From: Curtobacterium flaccumfaciens pv. betae
GTDB taxonomy: Bacteria; Actinomycetota; Actinomycetes; Actinomycetales; Microbacteriaceae
Length of the DNA: 64,000 nt
Assembly: GCF_026241855.1 (NCBI RefSeq)
Contig: NZ_JAPJDC010000001.1
Coordinates: 2,232,001 to 2,296,000 of the forward strand
Direction of reading: 5' to 3'
In this document: positions 17,462 to 26,446 of the stretch, in pieces
Numbering within the stretch: the first letter of the stretch is position 1
How the letters are laid out: each line of letters begins with the position of its first letter
Made by a program: the position numbers and the translations under genes
Notes under the pieces: generated by a model
What the model saw: the letters and a program-made list of their open reading frames with translations, nothing else
The model's database searches: none
What the model was told of the DNA's origin: nothing

Positions 17462-19597
17462 CTACGGCGCGAGGCGTCGCACCGCTTCGAGGGCCTCGGA
17501 CGTCGCCCGGACCGCGTCCACGCTCCGTGCGTCGCGCGCGCCGCCGACGACGGCGTACGGCACGCCGGCGGCCTGGAGGCCCGTGGCGAGTCCGTCAGGC
17601 GCGTCGCCCTCGGCGTCGGTCGCGCGCTCCTGCCCGGCGCAGACCACGACGGTGTCCGCCGGCACGCCGACCTCGTCCCCGTGCTCGTCGCGGATCCAGA
17701 GCACCCCGGGTTCGATGCGCAGGTACTCCTGCACGCCGCCGACCATCCGCACCCCGGCGTCCCGCAGCCGGCCGAGCGCGACCCACCGCGAGGTGATGCC
17801 GATCCCCTGGCCGAACTTGCCCGAACGCCGGAGCACCGTCACCTGCGCCCCCGGTCGGGTGGTACGCCGTGCCGCGGGGAGCCGCTGCGGCACGTCGCCG
17901 ACGAGCTCCTCGGACACGTCGAGGTCCCAGCGGGCCGCGAACTCGGCGGCCCGGACGACCTCGTCGGGTGACTCGGTCAGGAACGCCGCGGTGTCCACGC
18001 CGATGCCACCGCCGCCGATGATCGCGACGGTGCCCTCGGGTACGCCGTTCCGCAGGGCCTGCTCGTAGGACAGCACGTGCGGCAGGGCGCTGCCGGGGAC
18101 GTCGATGCTCCGCGGGACCACCCCGGCCGCGAGCACGACGGCGTCGCTGTCGACGAGGTCCCGAGCAGTGGCCGGGCGTCCGAGGTGGATCGTGGCGCCC
18201 CGCTCCGCGAGCTCGGCGCGGGCGGACCGCACCGTGGCGGCGTAGTCCTCCTTGCCCGGGACGAGTGCGGCGAGGCCGAACTGGCCGCCGAGGCGGTCGG
18301 AGGCCTCCCAGACGGTGACGTCGTGGCCCCGTCGGGCGGCGTCCACCGCGGCGGCGAGCCCGGCCGGTCCGCCACCGACGACGTCGACGCGCTTCGGGTC
18401 CGCGGTCGGCCGGGCGGGGAAGGCCACCTCGCGGGCGGCACGGGGGTTCACGAGGCAGGACACCGGTGCGCCGATGATCGAGCGGTCGAGGCACGCCTGG
18501 TTGCAGCCGATGCAGGTGTTCACCAGGGCGAACCCGCCCGCGAGCGAGCGCGACACGATGGCGGGGTCGGCGAGGAACGGCCGGGCGAGCGCGACGGCGT
18601 CGATCAGGCCGTCGCTGAGCACGGCTTCACCGTCGCGCAGGTCCGTCATCCGGTTCGACGCGATCACGCGGACGTCCGGGTACGCGGACGAGCGCACCAC
18701 CGCGGCGATCCGTGCCGCGTACGCCAGCCAGGCCCCGTGCGGCACCGAGGCCTGCACGGTCGGGGTGCGGGACTCGTGCCAGCCGATGCCGACCGAGATG
18801 CCGTCGAGCCCGAGCGGCAGCAGGTCGTGCACGAGCGCGTCGACCTCGTCGTCGGTCGACGAGCCGGGCATCAGATCCGCGCCGGACAGCCGGATCGTCA
18901 CGGCGAGCTCGGGCACCGCGGCGCGCACGGCCCGGACGACCTCGATCGCGAAGCGCCGACGCCGTTCCGCATCCCCGCCCCACTCGTCGTCGCGCAGGTT
19001 GGTCAGCGGCGACTGGAACTGGTTGATCAGGTACCCCTCGGACGCCATGATCTCGACGCCGTCGAACCCGATCGCGCGGGCGGTGCGGGCCGCGGCGGCG
19101 AAGTCCTCGATGGTCCGCTCGACCTCGGCCGACGTCAGCTCGGTCGGCACCACACCGCGGGCGGCCGCCCACGGCAGGGCCGAGGGTGCCACGACGCGCT
19201 GCGGGTCGCCGTGCCGGTCGACCATGCCCGACGCCAGCGCGTACCGCCCGGCGTGGAACAGCTGCGCGAGGATCGTCCCGCCCTCGTCGTGCACGGCGTC
19301 GACCGCCACCCGGAACCGCTCGTCGGCTCCCCCGACGCCGAACACCGCGAAGTCCGGACCCCCGCGGGCCTCGTCGTTCACCGCGATGCCGCCGGTGATG
19401 ATGCACGCCGCCCCGCCGGCCGCCCGTTCGCGGTAGAAGGCGGCCATGCCGGCTCCGCCGTCGTCGTGCACCTCGAGCCCGGTGTGCATCGACCCCATCA
19501 CCACCCGGTTCGCCAGGTGCAGGGGGCCGAGGGTCCAGGGTGACGCGACGGTCCGGAGGGACTCCGGCACGACGGGGGCGGAAGCGACGCTGCTCAT
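17462..19597 (-). CDS. 2,4-dienoyl-CoA reductase-like FMN/FAD/4Fe-4S oxidoreductase
   Basis: 711-residue Old-Yellow-Enzyme fusion of the FadH type. An FMN TIM barrel (about 15-350) is followed by the cluster-binding cysteines C362, C365, C369 and C381 (CIGCNQAC ... SC). Two nucleotide-binding folds follow ([12 protein letters not shown] at 407-418 and [12 protein letters not shown] at about 520). The family reduces conjugated dienoyl-CoA with NAD(P)H. As last gene of the four-gene operon it could reduce a cyclohexadienyl-carbonyl-CoA intermediate on the way from shikimate to cyclohexanecarboxyl-CoA, the role proposed for AnsM-type proteins. The role here is inferred from context. A fatty-acid beta-oxidation role is the alternative. 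Confidence 0.85.
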   Translation of the reverse strand: MSSVASAPVVPESLRTVASPWTLGPLHLANRVVMGSMHTGLEVHDDGGAGMAAFYRERAAGGAACIITGGIAVNDEARGGPDFAVFGVGGADERFRVAVDAVHDEGGTILAQLFHAGRYALASGMVDRHGDPQRVVAPSALPWAAARGVVPTELTSAEVERTIEDFAAAARTARAIGFDGVEIMASEGYLINQFQSPLTNLRDDEWGGDAERRRRFAIEVVRAVRAAVPELAVTIRLSGADLMPGSSTDDEVDALVHDLLPLGLDGISVGIGWHESRTPTVQASVPHGAWLAYAARIAAVVRSSAYPDVRVIASNRMTDLRDGEAVLSDGLIDAVALARPFLADPAIVSRSLAGGFALVNTCIGCNQACLDRSIIGAPVSCLVNPRAAREVAFPARPTADPKRVDVVGGGPAGLAAAVDAARRGHDVTVWEASDRLGGQFGLAALVPGKEDYAATVRSARAELAERGATIHLGRPATARDLVDSDAVVLAAGVVPRSIDVPGSALPHVLSYEQALRNGVPEGTVAIIGGGGIGVDTAAFLTESPDEVVRAAEFAARWDLDVSEELVGDVPQRLPAARRTTRPGAQVTVLRRSGKFGQGIGITSRWVALGRLRDAGVRMVGGVQEYLRIEPGVLWIRDEHGDEVGVPADTVVVCAGQERATDAEGDAPDGLATGLQAAGVPYAVVGGARDARSVDAVRATSEALEAVRRLAP

Positions 19598-19601
19598 GCG
19601 C

Positions 19602-20447
19602 CTATTCTGCGGGGTCCGCGCCCGGAGCGTCGGCCGGCAGCACCGCGTCGCGGAGGGGCGACGTCGTGTCCGACCAGTACGGCGGGGCGATGACCGTCAG
19701 ACCGCCGTCCACCGAGAGCACCTGCCCGGTGATGTACCCGGCCTTGTCCGACAGCAGGAAGTCGACGGCGTCGGCCATGTCGTCGGCCGTCCCGGGGCGC
19801 TGCAGCGGGAGCTTCTCGAGGACGGTGTCCATCGGCGCCTGGCCGGGGACCTTCGTGTAGAAGTACTCGAGCGAGTCGGTGTCGATGAGGCCGCCGTTCA
19901 CCGCGTTGACGGTGATCTGGCGCGGACCGAACTCCACCGCCATGTACTTCATGTACGCCTCGCTCATGGCCTTGGCGGCACCGAGTGCGGCGTAGGTCGG
20001 GAACGCCCGGAGCGATCCGTACGACGTCACGACGACGATGCGGCCACCGCGGTCCATGAGTTCCGCCGCGCGCTGGGCGCCGAGCACGAACGAGCGGGCG
20101 TTCGTGGCGTAGCTGCGGTCGAGGTGGTGCAGCTTGAGGTCGGCGACGGGCTTGAACGCGCTGGCCGCGGCGTTCGCGACGAACATGTCGAGGCGTCCGT
20201 AGGTGTCGCGCACCAGGTCGAACAGGGCGTCGATCGACTCCGGCTGCTCGATGTCGACCTGCGCCGTGATGCCGTCGCCGCCGGCCGCCCTGACGTCGGC
20301 CAGGGACTCCTCGGCCAGGTCGGCGTTGCCCTTGTACGTCACCACGACGGTGACGCCGCGCTGGCCGAGCTTCTGCGCGAGCAGGCGGCCGATGCCGCGC
20401 GAAGCGCCCGTGATGAGTGCGATGGGTGCGTTGGTGCTGTCGGTCAC
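19602..20447 (-). CDS. chcA: ChcA/FabL-type enoyl reductase (probable 1-cyclohexenylcarbonyl-CoA reductase)
   Basis: 281-residue short-chain dehydrogenase with TGASRGIG (13-20) and NAA (92-94). The active-site spacing is Y152-x6-K159, the enoyl-reductase (FabI/FabL) spacing rather than the YxxxK of ketoreductases. The GRLDMFVANAAAS, MKYMAVEFGPRQITVNAV and GGLIDTDSLEYF segments match what I know of FabL and Streptomyces ChcA. The tail runs about 30 residues past the VDGG motif. It lies 4 bp before the FadH-like gene. ChcA is preferred over housekeeping FabL because of the operon partners. Substrate is inferred. Confidence 0.75.
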   Translation of the reverse strand: MTDSTNAPIALITGASRGIGRLLAQKLGQRGVTVVVTYKGNADLAEESLADVRAAGGDGITAQVDIEQPESIDALFDLVRDTYGRLDMFVANAAASAFKPVADLKLHHLDRSYATNARSFVLGAQRAAELMDRGGRIVVVTSYGSLRAFPTYAALGAAKAMSEAYMKYMAVEFGPRQITVNAVNGGLIDTDSLEYFYTKVPGQAPMDTVLEKLPLQRPGTADDMADAVDFLLSDKAGYITGQVLSVDGGLTVIAPPYWSDTTSPLRDAVLPADAPGADPAE

Positions 20448-20473
20448 TGCGGTCCTCCAGGTGAGTGGGAGAC

Positions 20474-20515
20474 GGACTGGAGGCGCGGGGCGGGCCCGCC
20501 ACGGGCCTCCAGTCC
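20474..20515. terminator. palindrome inside the CHC operon
   Basis: GGACTGGAGGC...GCCTCCAGTCC arms enclose a GC-rich imperfect centre. It is a GGAGGC-family palindrome in the 83-bp gap between the acyl-CoA dehydrogenase and chcA genes, all on the minus strand. Here it would attenuate rather than fully end transcription. Confidence 0.6.
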
Positions 20516-20530
20516 GGTCGTCGGTCGGTT

Positions 20531-21709
20531 TCAGAACCCGGCTGCGCCGGTCACGACGGCGCGGCCGACGATCAGCTTCTGGATCTCGTTGGTGCCCTCT
20601 TCGAAGCGCTGCGCGCGTGCGTCGCGGTAGACGCGCTCGATGGCGTTGCGCTTCCAGTAGCCCTGCCCGCCGTGCACCTGCAGGGCCTTGTCGGTGACCC
20701 GGGCGAGCATGTCGACGGCGACCATCTTCGAGGCGCTGGAGAGTGTGCCGGCGTCGGGGCGGTCCTCTTCGTAGGCGCGAGCGGCCTCGAGCACCAGGGC
20801 GCGGGCGGCGGCGATGTCGGCGTAGTTCTCGGCCAGGTAGAACTGGATCGCCTGGCGGCTGGAGAGGCGCTTGCCGAAGGTCTCGCGCTTGTTCGCGTAC
20901 TCGACGGCGAGCTCGTTCGCCCGCTCGGCGAGACCGACGGCGCTCATCGCGACGGACACCCGGCTCGGCAGCAGGAAGCCGCCGAGCGCGACCTCGAGGC
21001 CCTGGCCTTCGGCGCCCAGACGTGCGCTGGCCGGGATCGGGGTCTCGGTGAACCGCAGGATCGCGTGGTCGGTGCCGCGGATGCCCATGGTGTCGGAGTC
21101 GTCGATCACCTCGGCACCCGGCAGCCCGCTGTTCGGCATCAGGAACGCGACCGTGCCGTCCTGGCCGCTGGTGCCCTCGAGCCGAGCGGCGATGAGCCAG
21201 TGGTCGGCCTTGACCCCGAACGTGATGAGGTGCTTCTCGCCGTTCATCACGTAGGTGTCGCCCTCGCGCCGGACCGTCGTGCGGATGTCCGCTCCGGTGC
21301 CCGCGGTGGCCTCGGTCAGGGTGAACGCGACGAGCGTGTCACCCGCGACGGACGGCTTGACGACCTGCTCGATCTGCTCCGGCGTCGCGTAGGGGGCCAT
21401 CGCGCGCCAGGTGCCGTTGATGACGTGCACGAGCATGCGGATGGAGGCGTGCGAGCGGGAGACGACCTCCATGATCTCGAGGTAGCGCGAGAAGGGGATC
21501 GCCCGTCCGCCGAGCTCCGTCGGGGCGGCGAGGCTGAGCCATCCGTTCTCCTTGAGCTCCTGGAACAGCTCGGGGGCGACCCGGCCCGTGCGCTCGATCT
21601 CGTCCGCCCACGCCTCGCCGGGGCCGCGGACCCACTCGGTGACCTCGGCCTTGAGCTGCTGGAAGGCGGCTTCGTCGAAGCCCGTGCTCGTCTGCTCGAC
21701 GATCGTCAT
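20531..21709 (-). CDS. acyl-CoA dehydrogenase family protein
   Basis: 392-residue FAD enzyme with the three standard domains (N helical, beta barrel with AFTLTEATAGTGAD, C helical). The catalytic base position is E371 in FEEGTNEIQ, and VHGGQGYWKRNAIERVYRD is the FAD-contact segment. The ATG at 21709 overlaps the stop of the fusion gene (ATGA), so the two are coupled. In a shikimate-to-cyclohexanecarboxyl-CoA pathway it would shift unsaturation by dehydrogenating or isomerising a cyclohexenyl-CoA. In ordinary metabolism it would be a short-chain acyl-CoA dehydrogenase. An upstream extension in frame is Arg-rich and rejected. Confidence 0.9.
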   Translation of the reverse strand: MTIVEQTSTGFDEAAFQQLKAEVTEWVRGPGEAWADEIERTGRVAPELFQELKENGWLSLAAPTELGGRAIPFSRYLEIMEVVSRSHASIRMLVHVINGTWRAMAPYATPEQIEQVVKPSVAGDTLVAFTLTEATAGTGADIRTTVRREGDTYVMNGEKHLITFGVKADHWLIAARLEGTSGQDGTVAFLMPNSGLPGAEVIDDSDTMGIRGTDHAILRFTETPIPASARLGAEGQGLEVALGGFLLPSRVSVAMSAVGLAERANELAVEYANKRETFGKRLSSRQAIQFYLAENYADIAAARALVLEAARAYEEDRPDAGTLSSASKMVAVDMLARVTDKALQVHGGQGYWKRNAIERVYRDARAQRFEEGTNEIQKLIVGRAVVTGAAGF

Positions 21710-24700
21710 CGTGTCTCGTTCTCCTTCGTCGCGACGAGCGCGGCCGCCTGCTCGCGCAGGATGTTCTTCTGGACCTTGCCGACCGCGTTGCGCGGCAGCT
21801 CGGTGGTGTACTCGAGTCGTTCCGGCCAGTAGTACTTGCTCACGCCGGCCGTGTCGAGGTACTGCTGCATCCCGGCGAAGTCGAGCGGCTCGTCCGCGCG
21901 GGCGTTCACGACCCAGGCGCACGCACGCTCACCGAGCCGCTCGTCCGGCATCGCCACGATCGCGACGTCCGTGACCAGCGGGTGCTGGTACAGCAGGTTC
22001 TCGATCTCGACGACGGGGATCTTCTCGCCACCGCGGTTGATGACGTCCTTCACACGCCCGGTGATCGACAGGAAGCCCTTCTCGTCGACCTTCGCCAGGT
22101 CGCCCGTGCGGTACCAGCCGTCCGCCGTGAACACGTCGTCGGTCAGGTCCGGGCGGTCGAGGTAGCCCGCGAACATCGTCGGCGAGTGCAGCTCGAAGTT
22201 GCCCTCGGTACCGGCGGGCAGCTCGATCCCCGCGTCGTCGACGATGCGGATCACGATGCCCGGCAGCGCCCGGCCGTCGTGGCCGTGGGCGTCGGTGGGG
22301 TCGTCGCTGGGGCTGGACAGGGCCCCGAGACACGTCTCGCTCGTCCCGAAGGCGCCGAGGATGGCGCTGCCGAGCACCGTGCTCGCTCGCTGGGCCAGTG
22401 CACGGGGCACCGCGGCGCCCGTCGGCACGAAGATCCGGAGCGACTCCGGCTGCGGTGCACCGGCCTCGACCAGGTCGACGAGGTCGGTCAGGAACGGCGT
22501 CGCGCACTGCACGAAGGACGCCCGGGCGACGCCGAACGCCTGCTCGAGTGCGACCCGGCCGTCCCACACCGGCTGGATGACCTGCGGGGCACCGAGCCGG
22601 AACGCCAGCAGCATGCCGTACAGGAACCCGGTCTGGTGAGCGAGCGGCGACGGGATGTAGATGCGGTCGGCGCTGGTCAGCCCGGATTGCGCCACGTGCA
22701 TGGCGGTAGCGAGTCCGAGCGTGCGGTGCGGGTGCTGCACGCCCTTCGGCTCCCCCGTGGTACCGGAGGTGAAGAGCAGCTGGCAGACGTCGTCCGGTCC
22801 GGGAGCGTGCGACGCGATCTCGTCGACGTCGACGTGCACGGCGGCGAGGGCGTTCTCGAAGTAGCGCCAGTGCCAGTCGCTCGCCACGACGCGCTCCAGG
22901 GCGTCGGCGGGCAGCGGCGGCTGGTTCGTCGGGGTGTCCCCCTGCCCGCGGGCCTCGGCGCGGAGCACGATGACGTGCTCGAGCGACAGGCGACGGTCCT
23001 GCGTGGCGGCCTCGTCGATGACGTCGAGGAGTTCGAGGGCGGGACGGCGCTTCCGGAACACGTTCGGCAGGAAGACCACGCGGGCCTTCGATCGCGCCAG
23101 CGTCATCGTGGTCTCGCGGGGGCCGAACACCGGCATGATCGGGGTGGCGACGGCGCCGATCTGGATCGCACCGAGGGTGATCGACACGAACTCGCGCCAG
23201 TTGGGCAGCTGCATCGCGACGGATTCACCCGTGCGCACGCCGAGTTCGAGCAGCAGGGCGGAGACCCGGTCGGCCTCGTCCTGCAGCTCCTTCCACGTGG
23301 TGTTCGCGGGGGTCGCACCGCCGACCTCGATCACGGCCAGGCCGTCGGGGTCGGTCTGCGACAGGGCGCGGACCCGCTCGCTCAGGACGAGCGGGTCGGC
23401 GTCGACGCCGGCGAGCTCGGGTACGGCGACGGCGGGCTGCGGGACGGTGGGCTGCGCGGCGGTGGGCTGCGCCGTGGGCTGCGCGACCGGCTGGTCGGTT
23501 GGCTCGGGCGCTGCAGGCGTCTCGAGGGGCGTGCCCAGGTGCGTGCGGACCCCGTCGGCCTCGGCGGCGTCGATCCGGTCGTCCCGCGCCACCTGGGCTG
23601 CGAGCCGGTCGCCGACCGACATGTCGAGCCCGACGGAGTTCATCGCCTCGAGGAACGTCGGGTAGGAGATCCGGTAGGCACGCGGGTAGGTCAGGCCGGA
23701 CACCCCGTCGGCACTCGACGCCGCGACCGCGAGGGACATCAGCACACGGTGGTCGTTGAACGAGGACATCGGCGCACCGTGCAACCCGGCCGCGCCGACG
23801 CCGGTGACCCGGAGCTCGTCCGCGCCCTGCTCGGCACGGCCGCCCATCCGGTTCAACTGGAGCATCGCCGCCACCCGGTCGGATTCCTTCAGCCGGATGT
23901 GCGCCACGTTCCACAGTCGGCTCGTGCCCTCGGCGAAGGTGGCCATCGTCGACAGCACGGGCAGCAGGTCCGGGATCGGACGGCAGTCGACGTCGAGCGG
24001 CCGGAGCGGGGACCCGTCGTGCTCGATCCGGACGAAGCCGCTCTCCTCGTCGATCCGCATCGGCACGCCCATCGCGGTCGCGAGGTCCAGGAACTCGCTC
24101 TCCGGGTGGTCCGTCTCGGCCGTCGTCGTGGCCGTCATGCCGCGCAGCAGCACGTTCGACTCACGGGTGCCGGCCGCCGCGATGCCGAACGCTGCGGAGC
24201 CGATGTCGGGCGGGATGACGTAGTCGTGCGGGGTGGCCTGCTGGCCCGCCGGGATCCGGTACTCGAGCCAGTCGTCGGAGACCTCGACCGTCAGGCCGAA
24301 CTGCCGCATCATCCGCACGGTGAGCTCGACGTAGGGCTGTTCGTTGAGCCGCCCGCCGGTGATGTGGATCCGGGTCTCGTGCTCGGCGAACGGGGCCACC
24401 AGCAGCAGCCCGGACACCCACTGCGACAGGGTGCCGGCGATCGTCACGTCGCCGCCGCGCGGACGCCTGGGCTGCACGGTGACGGGTGGGCAGTCGTTCG
24501 TCGCCTCGAGCTCCACCCCCATCTGCGTCAGCGAGGTGAGCAGCGCCTTGATCGGGCGGCGCTGGAAGTACTTCATGCCGGACAGGGTCATCGGGCGGTC
24601 GGCCAGCGAGGCGAGCCCGGTCATGAAGTAGAGCGTGGTGCCCGAGGACCCCATGTTCAGCAGTCCGTCGGCACCGCGCGAGCCGTGGTCCACGACGTCG

Positions 24701-24948
24701 GTCGCCCGGTACCGGCCGCCCAGCCCGGTCACGTGGTACGCGTTCCCGCGACGCTTGACGTCGACGCCGAGCGCGCGGAGCGTGCCCACGGTCCACTCCA
24801 CCTGTCGCGTCGCGCTGACCCCGGAGACGACACTCGTCCCCTTCGCCAGCGACGCGAGCACCAGCGCGCGGTGCGCGTGGTACTTCGAGACCGGGATGTC
24901 GAGTTCTCCGACGAGCGGGGCGTTCGTCCCGCGCACCACCAACTGCAT
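21706..24948 (-). CDS. EPSP-synthase-like / acyl-CoA ligase fusion (CHC-CoA starter pathway)
   Basis: 1080 residues in three parts. Residues 1-445 are an EPSP-synthase fold keeping K22, R27, R131 (RRPI), D327 (PIPD), K354-E355-R358 (KESDR) and R401 (NDHR). Shikimate-phosphate contacts differ: Tyr at 23, Leu at 174, His at 350 and probably Arg instead of the C-terminal Lys. Residues 475-510 are a Pro/Gln/Thr/Ala-rich linker. Residues 515-1075 are an AMP-forming acyl-CoA ligase with FTSGTTGEPKG (726-736), WYRTGD and PRNAVGK. I read it as the activation and dehydration enzyme of a shikimate-to-cyclohexanecarboxyl-CoA route, not as AroA. The ATG at 24948 has GGGAAGAGG 6 nt upstream. Confidence 0.82.
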   Translation of the reverse strand: MQLVVRGTNAPLVGELDIPVSKYHAHRALVLASLAKGTSVVSGVSATRQVEWTVGTLRALGVDVKRRGNAYHVTGLGGRYRATDVVDHGSRGADGLLNMGSSGTTLYFMTGLASLADRPMTLSGMKYFQRRPIKALLTSLTQMGVELEATNDCPPVTVQPRRPRGGDVTIAGTLSQWVSGLLLVAPFAEHETRIHITGGRLNEQPYVELTVRMMRQFGLTVEVSDDWLEYRIPAGQQATPHDYVIPPDIGSAAFGIAAAGTRESNVLLRGMTATTTAETDHPESEFLDLATAMGVPMRIDEESGFVRIEHDGSPLRPLDVDCRPIPDLLPVLSTMATFAEGTSRLWNVAHIRLKESDRVAAMLQLNRMGGRAEQGADELRVTGVGAAGLHGAPMSSFNDHRVLMSLAVAASSADGVSGLTYPRAYRISYPTFLEAMNSVGLDMSVGDRLAAQVARDDRIDAAEADGVRTHLGTPLETPAAPEPTDQPVAQPTAQPTAAQPTVPQPAVAVPELAGVDADPLVLSERVRALSQTDPDGLAVIEVGGATPANTTWKELQDEADRVSALLLELGVRTGESVAMQLPNWREFVSITLGAIQIGAVATPIMPVFGPRETTMTLARSKARVVFLPNVFRKRRPALELLDVIDEAATQDRRLSLEHVIVLRAEARGQGDTPTNQPPLPADALERVVASDWHWRYFENALAAVHVDVDEIASHAPGPDDVCQLLFTSGTTGEPKGVQHPHRTLGLATAMHVAQSGLTSADRIYIPSPLAHQTGFLYGMLLAFRLGAPQVIQPVWDGRVALEQAFGVARASFVQCATPFLTDLVDLVEAGAPQPESLRIFVPTGAAVPRALAQRASTVLGSAILGAFGTSETCLGALSSPSDDPTDAHGHDGRALPGIVIRIVDDAGIELPAGTEGNFELHSPTMFAGYLDRPDLTDDVFTADGWYRTGDLAKVDEKGFLSITGRVKDVINRGGEKIPVVEIENLLYQHPLVTDVAIVAMPDERLGERACAWVVNARADEPLDFAGMQQYLDTAGVSKYYWPERLEYTTELPRNAVGKVQKNILREQAAALVATKENETR

Positions 24949-24977
24949 GCGTACCTCTTCCCTGTAGGAACATTTCA

Positions 24978-25007
24978 ACGGTACGCCCGGAGTGGAACTA
25001 GTTGCAG
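24978..25007 (-). promoter_or_regulatory. candidate promoter of the CHC-CoA operon
   Basis: On the minus strand CTGCAA (25007-25002), an 18-nt spacer and TACCGT (24983-24978) precede the fusion gene's ribosome-binding site by about 15 nt. Unlike many genes in the window this one has a real leader with a strong Shine-Dalgarno. Confidence 0.45.
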
Positions 25008-25076
25008 GACGATCCGCACGATCGGGACAACGCTTCGTTGTGCGTGTCCGACAAGGACCCGGGCAGGATGGACGGC

Positions 25077-26207
25077 ATGGACATCCGCTTCACCGAGTCC
25101 CGCCCGTCGACCATCGGCGTCGAGTGGGAACTCCCCCTGGTCGACCGGGCGACCGGCGACCTCGCTCCCCGTGCCCCCGCCGTCATCGCCGCCGTGCACG
25201 AGCGGCTCGGCGACCACGACCGCGTCACCGAGGAGCTGCTGACCAACACGGTCGAGGTCGTCTCGAGCGTCCACGACCGCGTGGGGGCTGCGACGAGTGA
25301 GCTGTCCGGCATCATCGGCGAGGTCATCGACGCCGCCGAACCGCTCGACGCCCAGGTGATGTGCTCGGGCACGCACCCGTTCGCGGTGTGGGACCAGCAG
25401 GAGATCACCCCGGACAGCGAGCACTACACGACGCTGATCGACCGCACCCGCTGGTGGGGACGCCAGATGCTCATCTGGGGCGTGCACGTGCACGTCGGCA
25501 TCGACGAGCGCGACAAGGCGGTCCCGATCATGAACGCGATGCTCGCCTACGTCCCGCACCTGCAGGCGTTCACCGCGTCGAGCCCGTTCTGGGGCGGCAC
25601 CGACACCGGGTACGCCTCGAACCGCGCCCTCATGTTCCAGCAGCTCCCGACCGGCGGGCTCCCGCCGCAGCTCGGCGCCTGGGCGAACTTCGAAGAGGTC
25701 GTCGGCGACCTCACCCACACCGGCGTCATCGACGGCGTGAAGGACCTGCGCTGGGACATCCGACCGTCGCCGGGCTGGGGCACCCTCGAGAACCGGGTCT
25801 CCGACGGCATCTCGACCCTGCACGAGGTCGGCGCCGTCACCGCGCTCGTGCAGTGCCTGGTCACCGCCTGCTCGGACCGGCTCGACGCCGGTGAGACCCT
25901 GCCCACCATGCAGCCGTGGTTCATCCGCGAGAACAAGTGGCGCGCGGCCCGCTACGGCATGGAGGCCGAGATCATCACGAACGTCGCCGGCGACGAGCGG
26001 CTCGTGACCGACGAGGTGCACGACCTGGTGCAGCGGCTCGACCCGATCGCCGAACGGCTCGGCTGCCTCGACGAGCTGCACCACCTCGACACGATGATCG
26101 AGCGCGGCGCCTCGTACCAGCGGCAGCTGCAGGTCGCGCAGGAGAACGGCGGCGACCTGCGCGCCGTGGTCCGCCACCTGGTCACCGAGTTCCGCGACGC
26201 GCTCTAG
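25077..26207 (+). CDS. YbdK-type carboxylate-amine ligase (glutamate-cysteine ligase-like)
   Basis: 376-residue GCS2/YbdK family enzyme with TIGVEWELPLVD at the N-terminus, LLTNTVEVVSSVH, WGVHVHVGI and the RPSPGWGTLENRVSD segment. Family members ligate an amino acid to glutamate using ATP, and some make gamma-glutamylcysteine. Many actinobacteria keep several copies without glutathione, so the substrate is open. The ATG at 25077 is favoured by a CAGGAT -10-like box 7 nt upstream. An ATG three codons earlier is possible. It is divergent from the CHC operon. Confidence 0.88.
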   Translation: MDIRFTESRPSTIGVEWELPLVDRATGDLAPRAPAVIAAVHERLGDHDRVTEELLTNTVEVVSSVHDRVGAATSELSGIIGEVIDAAEPLDAQVMCSGTHPFAVWDQQEITPDSEHYTTLIDRTRWWGRQMLIWGVHVHVGIDERDKAVPIMNAMLAYVPHLQAFTASSPFWGGTDTGYASNRALMFQQLPTGGLPPQLGAWANFEEVVGDLTHTGVIDGVKDLRWDIRPSPGWGTLENRVSDGISTLHEVGAVTALVQCLVTACSDRLDAGETLPTMQPWFIRENKWRAARYGMEAEIITNVAGDERLVTDEVHDLVQRLDPIAERLGCLDELHHLDTMIERGASYQRQLQVAQENGGDLRAVVRHLVTEFRDAL

Positions 26208-26225
26208 CCGCCACCGGACCGCCCC

Positions 26226-26323
26226 GGGCATACCTGGCCGAATCGGGCATACCTGGCCGAATCGGGCATACCTGGCCGAATCGGGCATACCTGGTCGTTC
26301 CTTTCGACCAGGTACGCCCGATT
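26226..26323. repeat. 19-bp tandem repeat array with inverted end, array A
   Basis: Three exact copies of GGGCATACCTGGCCGAATC (26226-26282) and a partial fourth end in GGTCG, then TTCCTTT, then an inverted copy (26305-26323). The last direct copy and the inverted copy form a near-perfect 19-bp hairpin. The same architecture and loop recur at 52266-52448. Confidence 0.85.
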
Positions 26324-26375
26324 CCACTTTCCATCGCGCGTGCAATGGGAAGGAACGTCGCGCCGCGACCGGACC

Positions 26376-26421
26376 ACGGACGGGAGGCCCGGTGCCAGCT
26401 GGCACCGGGCCTCCCGTCCGT
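26376..26421. terminator. 46-bp perfect palindrome, bidirectional terminator
   Basis: Both arms from ACGGACGGGAGGCCCGG to the centre CAGCTG are exact complements over 23 bp, with no unpaired centre on the DNA. It lies between the convergent YbdK-like and ffh genes, 25 bp from the ffh stop. Confidence 0.85.
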
Positions 26422-26446
26422 CAGGTGGTCGCGATCGCGAGCCGCG

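Noticed and set aside
21706..24948. Housekeeping aroA (3-phosphoshikimate 1-carboxyvinyltransferase)
   Set aside because: Several phosphate-contact residues differ, the protein is fused to a CoA ligase and the operon contains ChcA-, FadH- and acyl-CoA-dehydrogenase-like genes instead of aromatic synthesis genes.
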